6,035 nucleotides of DNA from positions 1-6,035 of the forward strand of contig SKGI01000053.1 in assembly GCA_007117555.1 (NCBI GenBank). The letters run 5' to 3'. Shown in pieces: positions 3,679 through 6,035 of this stretch (its first letter is position 1; every line of letters starts with the position of its first letter). The notes beneath the pieces are model-generated. The model made no database searches. It saw only the letters and a list, made by a program, of their open reading frames with translations, and had not been told where the DNA came from. Origin of the DNA: Candidatus Izemoplasma sp. GTDB lineage: Bacteria; Bacillota_I; Bacilli_A; Izemoplasmatales; Izemoplasmataceae. The position numbers and the translations under genes were made by a program.

Positions 3679-6024
3679 TTGAAAAAGCTATTCCTTGTTT
3701 TTGCACTCTTTGCAGTGGGTCTCATTGCAACAGCGTGTACGGTGACGACGGATGATCCAGTTGTTCAACCAACGCCACCAACCATTCTTGGCGCAGGCAA
3801 CGTGCAAGTGCCACGTGGTATCCCCTTTGATCCGCTTGAAGGTGTTACAGCTACAGACGCCATCGATGGCGACTTAACTGCTGACATCGTCGTAACTGGT
3901 GAAGTTGACGTACTTGTTGATGGTGCTTACACCTTGACCTATACGGTTGAAAACTCCGCAGGCTTACAAGCTGTTGTTTCACGCGTAGTTTCAGTCGTAG
4001 TTGACTTAGCAGTCTTTGAACCTGCTAACGGTACATTCAACTATCGTTTTGCGGATGCAGACTTGCGACACACCTTATTTGCTGCTGCTGAGCGCTACTT
4101 GATGGAAACGATGGCTGGCGGTATTCCTGTCTTTGCCAACGCCGGTTTCGTCATGTACAGCTCACGTCTTCAATTGCCTGTTGATCAGCACATTCCTGTT
4201 ATGGGCTTTGGTGTCATGTCAGGTACTATGTCAGAAGACGATTCACAAGTACTAATGGACGATAACCAACCTGGTAATCCGGGTGAGTACACCTATCGTT
4301 CAGCACTCGGTCAAAATCCTGATACATTGAATCATTGGGAATATACCGATGCGACAAGTTCAGATGTAATTACACTGTTCCTTGACTCACTTTATTACTT
4401 CCGTTTCAACGATACACTTGATGGTTATGTTGTAGACCCATCGATGGCCTCTGCCTTACCACAACCAGTTGAGCCTGAAGTGTTACCAACCGGTGCTGAA
4501 GTTGCTACAGTATGGCAAATCAGCCTTCGTGAAGATCTCGTTTGGACGTATCATCCAGGTACAGATACTTCTGAATTCCCAGAAGGTCACGAAGCCATTA
4601 ATGCACACACGTTTGTTGATACATACAGAGTAGCCATTGAGAACTCTTGGTTCCGTGCGACTTCTGGTGGTGGCCACTTCTGGAGTGCCTCACAAGAAAT
4701 CGTCAATGCGCAACTGTATCACGATACTTGGGATGACGACGAAAACCCACTCGCTTGGGAAGAAGTCGGAATCAACGTTATCGATGACTACACATTTGAG
4801 TTTGAGTTTACCGATCAAATGGATGAGTGGGCGGTTACTTATTGGCTCAGTTCATTCGTTATGACACCAATCAACTTCTCAATTTATGATAGCCTTGATG
4901 ATCCTGCTCAATATGGTACAACTGTCGAAAGAACTGCTTACAATGGCCGTTTCTTCCTTGACTACTATGAGCCAGATGTCATCCTCCGCTACATTGAAAA
5001 TCCAAACTTCCATGATCCTGATCGTACATTCTTCACACATTATACTTATGCAATTATCGACGAAGCACTGATTCGCTTCCAAGAATTCCTTGCTGGCAAA
5101 CTTGACGGTGTAGGCGTTCCAGCTGAAGAGTTCGAAGGCGTCCAAGATGACCCACGGATTCGCCGTGTACCAGGTGCTACAACGTTCCGTATTATGATCA
5201 ACGGACTTGAAACGCCTGAAAGACAACAAGAACAGTTTGAGGGCAGCACATACATCCCTGAGCCAATTCTTGGTCTCACAACGATGAAACAAGCGATGTT
5301 CTTTGCGATTGACCGTCAAACCTTAGCTGAAGAAGTGCTTGTCACCAGCCAAACACAACAGTTCTACTTCACTAGCGCTTACATGGTTGAGCCACTTGCG
5401 GGTGTTCCTTTCCGTAACACACCTCAAGGTGAATCAGTAGGTGTTGGTCTCTCACCAGAAACATTCGGCTTTAACAGTGACGTAGCAACGATGCTCTTTA
5501 AAGAAGCGGTTGCTGAAGCGATTGCACTCGGATACTATGAACCGGGTACGCCAGGCGACTGGACTGAAATTGAAATTGAGCTCTTAATCTTCAGTGGTTC
5601 TGAAGCACAAGTCTCATTCGGTAACTTCATCAAAGACTCGTTCGAAGAATACTTTGTCGATGATGAAAATTATGTCCGCGTTATTGTTGATGTCGATCCA
5701 CGTGCCTTCCCTGGCATTTACTTCGACTACATGATGACCGGTGAGTTTGACATTTCTATCGGTGGTATCTCCGGTTCTACATTGAATGCGGCTAGCTTCC
5801 TTGACGTCTTTGCAGACGACAACCGTGGCGGCTTCACATTGAACTGGGGTATTGACACATCGACTGCAAACATTCCTGTTACATACTTCGACTTCGAAGC
5901 TGATGAGTTAGTCAATGAAATTTGGTCTTTCAATGCACTGGTTTCAGCCCTTAATGGGACTGTTACTGTTGTTGATGGAGAAGAAGCAGATCCTCCTGCC
6001 GAAGAGAATGGTGAAGAGGAGTAA
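3679..6024 (+). CDS. Peptide-binding ABC-transporter lipoprotein (SBP_bac_5), apparently circularly permuted, with N-terminal Ig-like domain
   Basis: The 781-aa product starts at TTG, 8 nt after AGAGGAG (3664-3670); this start gives a complete lipoprotein signal peptide, 'MKKLFLVFALFAVGLIATAC', with Cys20 as lipidation site. Residues 35-108 form a DUF5011-type Ig-like domain ('GVTATDAIDGDLT', 'GAYTLTYTVENSAG'). The remainder is an OppA/DppA-type binding protein: 'TYRSALGQNPDTLNHW' (205-220) and 'WQISLREDLVW' (279-289) are the usual early landmarks, 'TMKQAMFFAIDRQTLAEEV' (535-553) marks the mid-protein helix, and 'GEFDISIGGI' (688-697) with 'FLDVFADDN' (707-715) is near the usual end. The normal final element is missing there; a look-alike lies at 128-178 ('LFAAAERYLMETMAGGIPVF'). 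The tail (766-781) is strongly acidic. It should capture peptides at the membrane surface for an ABC importer; no permease or ATPase gene is in the window. Family is secure; the permutation is my reading. Confidence 0.92.
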   Translation: MKKLFLVFALFAVGLIATACTVTTDDPVVQPTPPTILGAGNVQVPRGIPFDPLEGVTATDAIDGDLTADIVVTGEVDVLVDGAYTLTYTVENSAGLQAVVSRVVSVVVDLAVFEPANGTFNYRFADADLRHTLFAAAERYLMETMAGGIPVFANAGFVMYSSRLQLPVDQHIPVMGFGVMSGTMSEDDSQVLMDDNQPGNPGEYTYRSALGQNPDTLNHWEYTDATSSDVITLFLDSLYYFRFNDTLDGYVVDPSMASALPQPVEPEVLPTGAEVATVWQISLREDLVWTYHPGTDTSEFPEGHEAINAHTFVDTYRVAIENSWFRATSGGGHFWSASQEIVNAQLYHDTWDDDENPLAWEEVGINVIDDYTFEFEFTDQMDEWAVTYWLSSFVMTPINFSIYDSLDDPAQYGTTVERTAYNGRFFLDYYEPDVILRYIENPNFHDPDRTFFTHYTYAIIDEALIRFQEFLAGKLDGVGVPAEEFEGVQDDPRIRRVPGATTFRIMINGLETPERQQEQFEGSTYIPEPILGLTTMKQAMFFAIDRQTLAEEVLVTSQTQQFYFTSAYMVEPLAGVPFRNTPQGESVGVGLSPETFGFNSDVATMLFKEAVAEAIALGYYEPGTPGDWTEIEIELLIFSGSEAQVSFGNFIKDSFEEYFVDDENYVRVIVDVDPRAFPGIYFDYMMTGEFDISIGGISGSTLNAASFLDVFADDNRGGFTLNWGIDTSTANIPVTYFDFEADELVNEIWSFNALVSALNGTVTVVDGEEADPPAEENGEEE

Positions 6025-6035
6025 TTAGCAACAAA
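6025..6035. other. Start of the downstream intergenic region
   Basis: Only 11 bases remain after the TAA stop of the lipoprotein gene. They hold a second in-frame-independent TAG but no readable SD, terminator or gene. Partner permease genes, if present, would lie beyond the edge. Confidence 0.3.

Noticed and set aside
4483..5933. Several frames (both strands) inside the lipoprotein gene
   Set aside because: All are shadows of the 781-codon gene, whose reading frame is supported by domain motifs along its whole length.
3679..6024. Alternative genetic code (TGA as Trp), considered because of the possible mollicute affinity
   Set aside because: TGA ends rsmD and coaD at the expected lengths and tryptophans are encoded by TGG.
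1..6035. CRISPR array, insertion sequence, tRNA or rRNA gene
   Set aside because: I saw no regularly spaced long repeats, no transposase frame or terminal inverted repeats, and no cloverleaf or rRNA signature.

Overview
The window is one chromosomal stretch with every gene on the + strand. It uses the standard code: TGA ends rsmD and coaD, and tryptophan is written TGG. Strong Shine-Dalgarno sites, sigma-A-like promoters, a lipoprotein signal peptide and the adjacent rsmD-coaD pair point to a low-to-moderate-GC Gram-positive lineage (Bacillota, or a cell-wall-less relative with the standard code such as the Acholeplasma/Izemoplasma side). The lineage is inference; no marker here fixes a genus.

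Layout. Bases 1-26 look like the right half of an intrinsic terminator of an upstream gene. A promoter with a perfect TATAAT (72-77), overlapped by a short dyad (71-87), starts a compact five-gene run: a MarR-family regulator (GTG start at 109), a six-helix membrane protein of unknown function, an M42 metallo-aminopeptidase, rsmD (16S rRNA m2G966 methyltransferase) and coaD (phosphopantetheine adenylyltransferase). Spacings are +26, +9, -1 and -4 nt with no terminator between genes. If the MarR protein autoregulates, as its family commonly does, an essential CoA-synthesis gene sits downstream of that control.

A 405-nt gene-free stretch follows (3274-3678). It has no convincing + strand terminator after coaD. 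It holds two well-formed tandem promoters (3326-3354 and 3433-3461), four ATGCAT palindromes placed around them, a perfect 6-bp dyad touching the -35 box of the second promoter, and a leader of about 210 nt with overlapping, mutually exclusive hairpins. This leads into a large lipoprotein gene (TTG start, 781 aa).

The lipoprotein is the most interesting item. After its signal peptide and a DUF5011-type Ig-like domain comes a segment (about residues 128-178) that resembles the extreme C-terminal element of OppA/DppA-type (SBP_bac_5) peptide-binding proteins. The normal start of the SBP_bac_5 fold follows it, and the protein ends where that C-terminal element would normally come. I read this as a circularly permuted oligopeptide-binding lipoprotein with an Ig-like stalk. 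Peptide capture by it and intracellular trimming by the M42 aminopeptidase would fit a peptide-scavenging lifestyle, but that link is inference.
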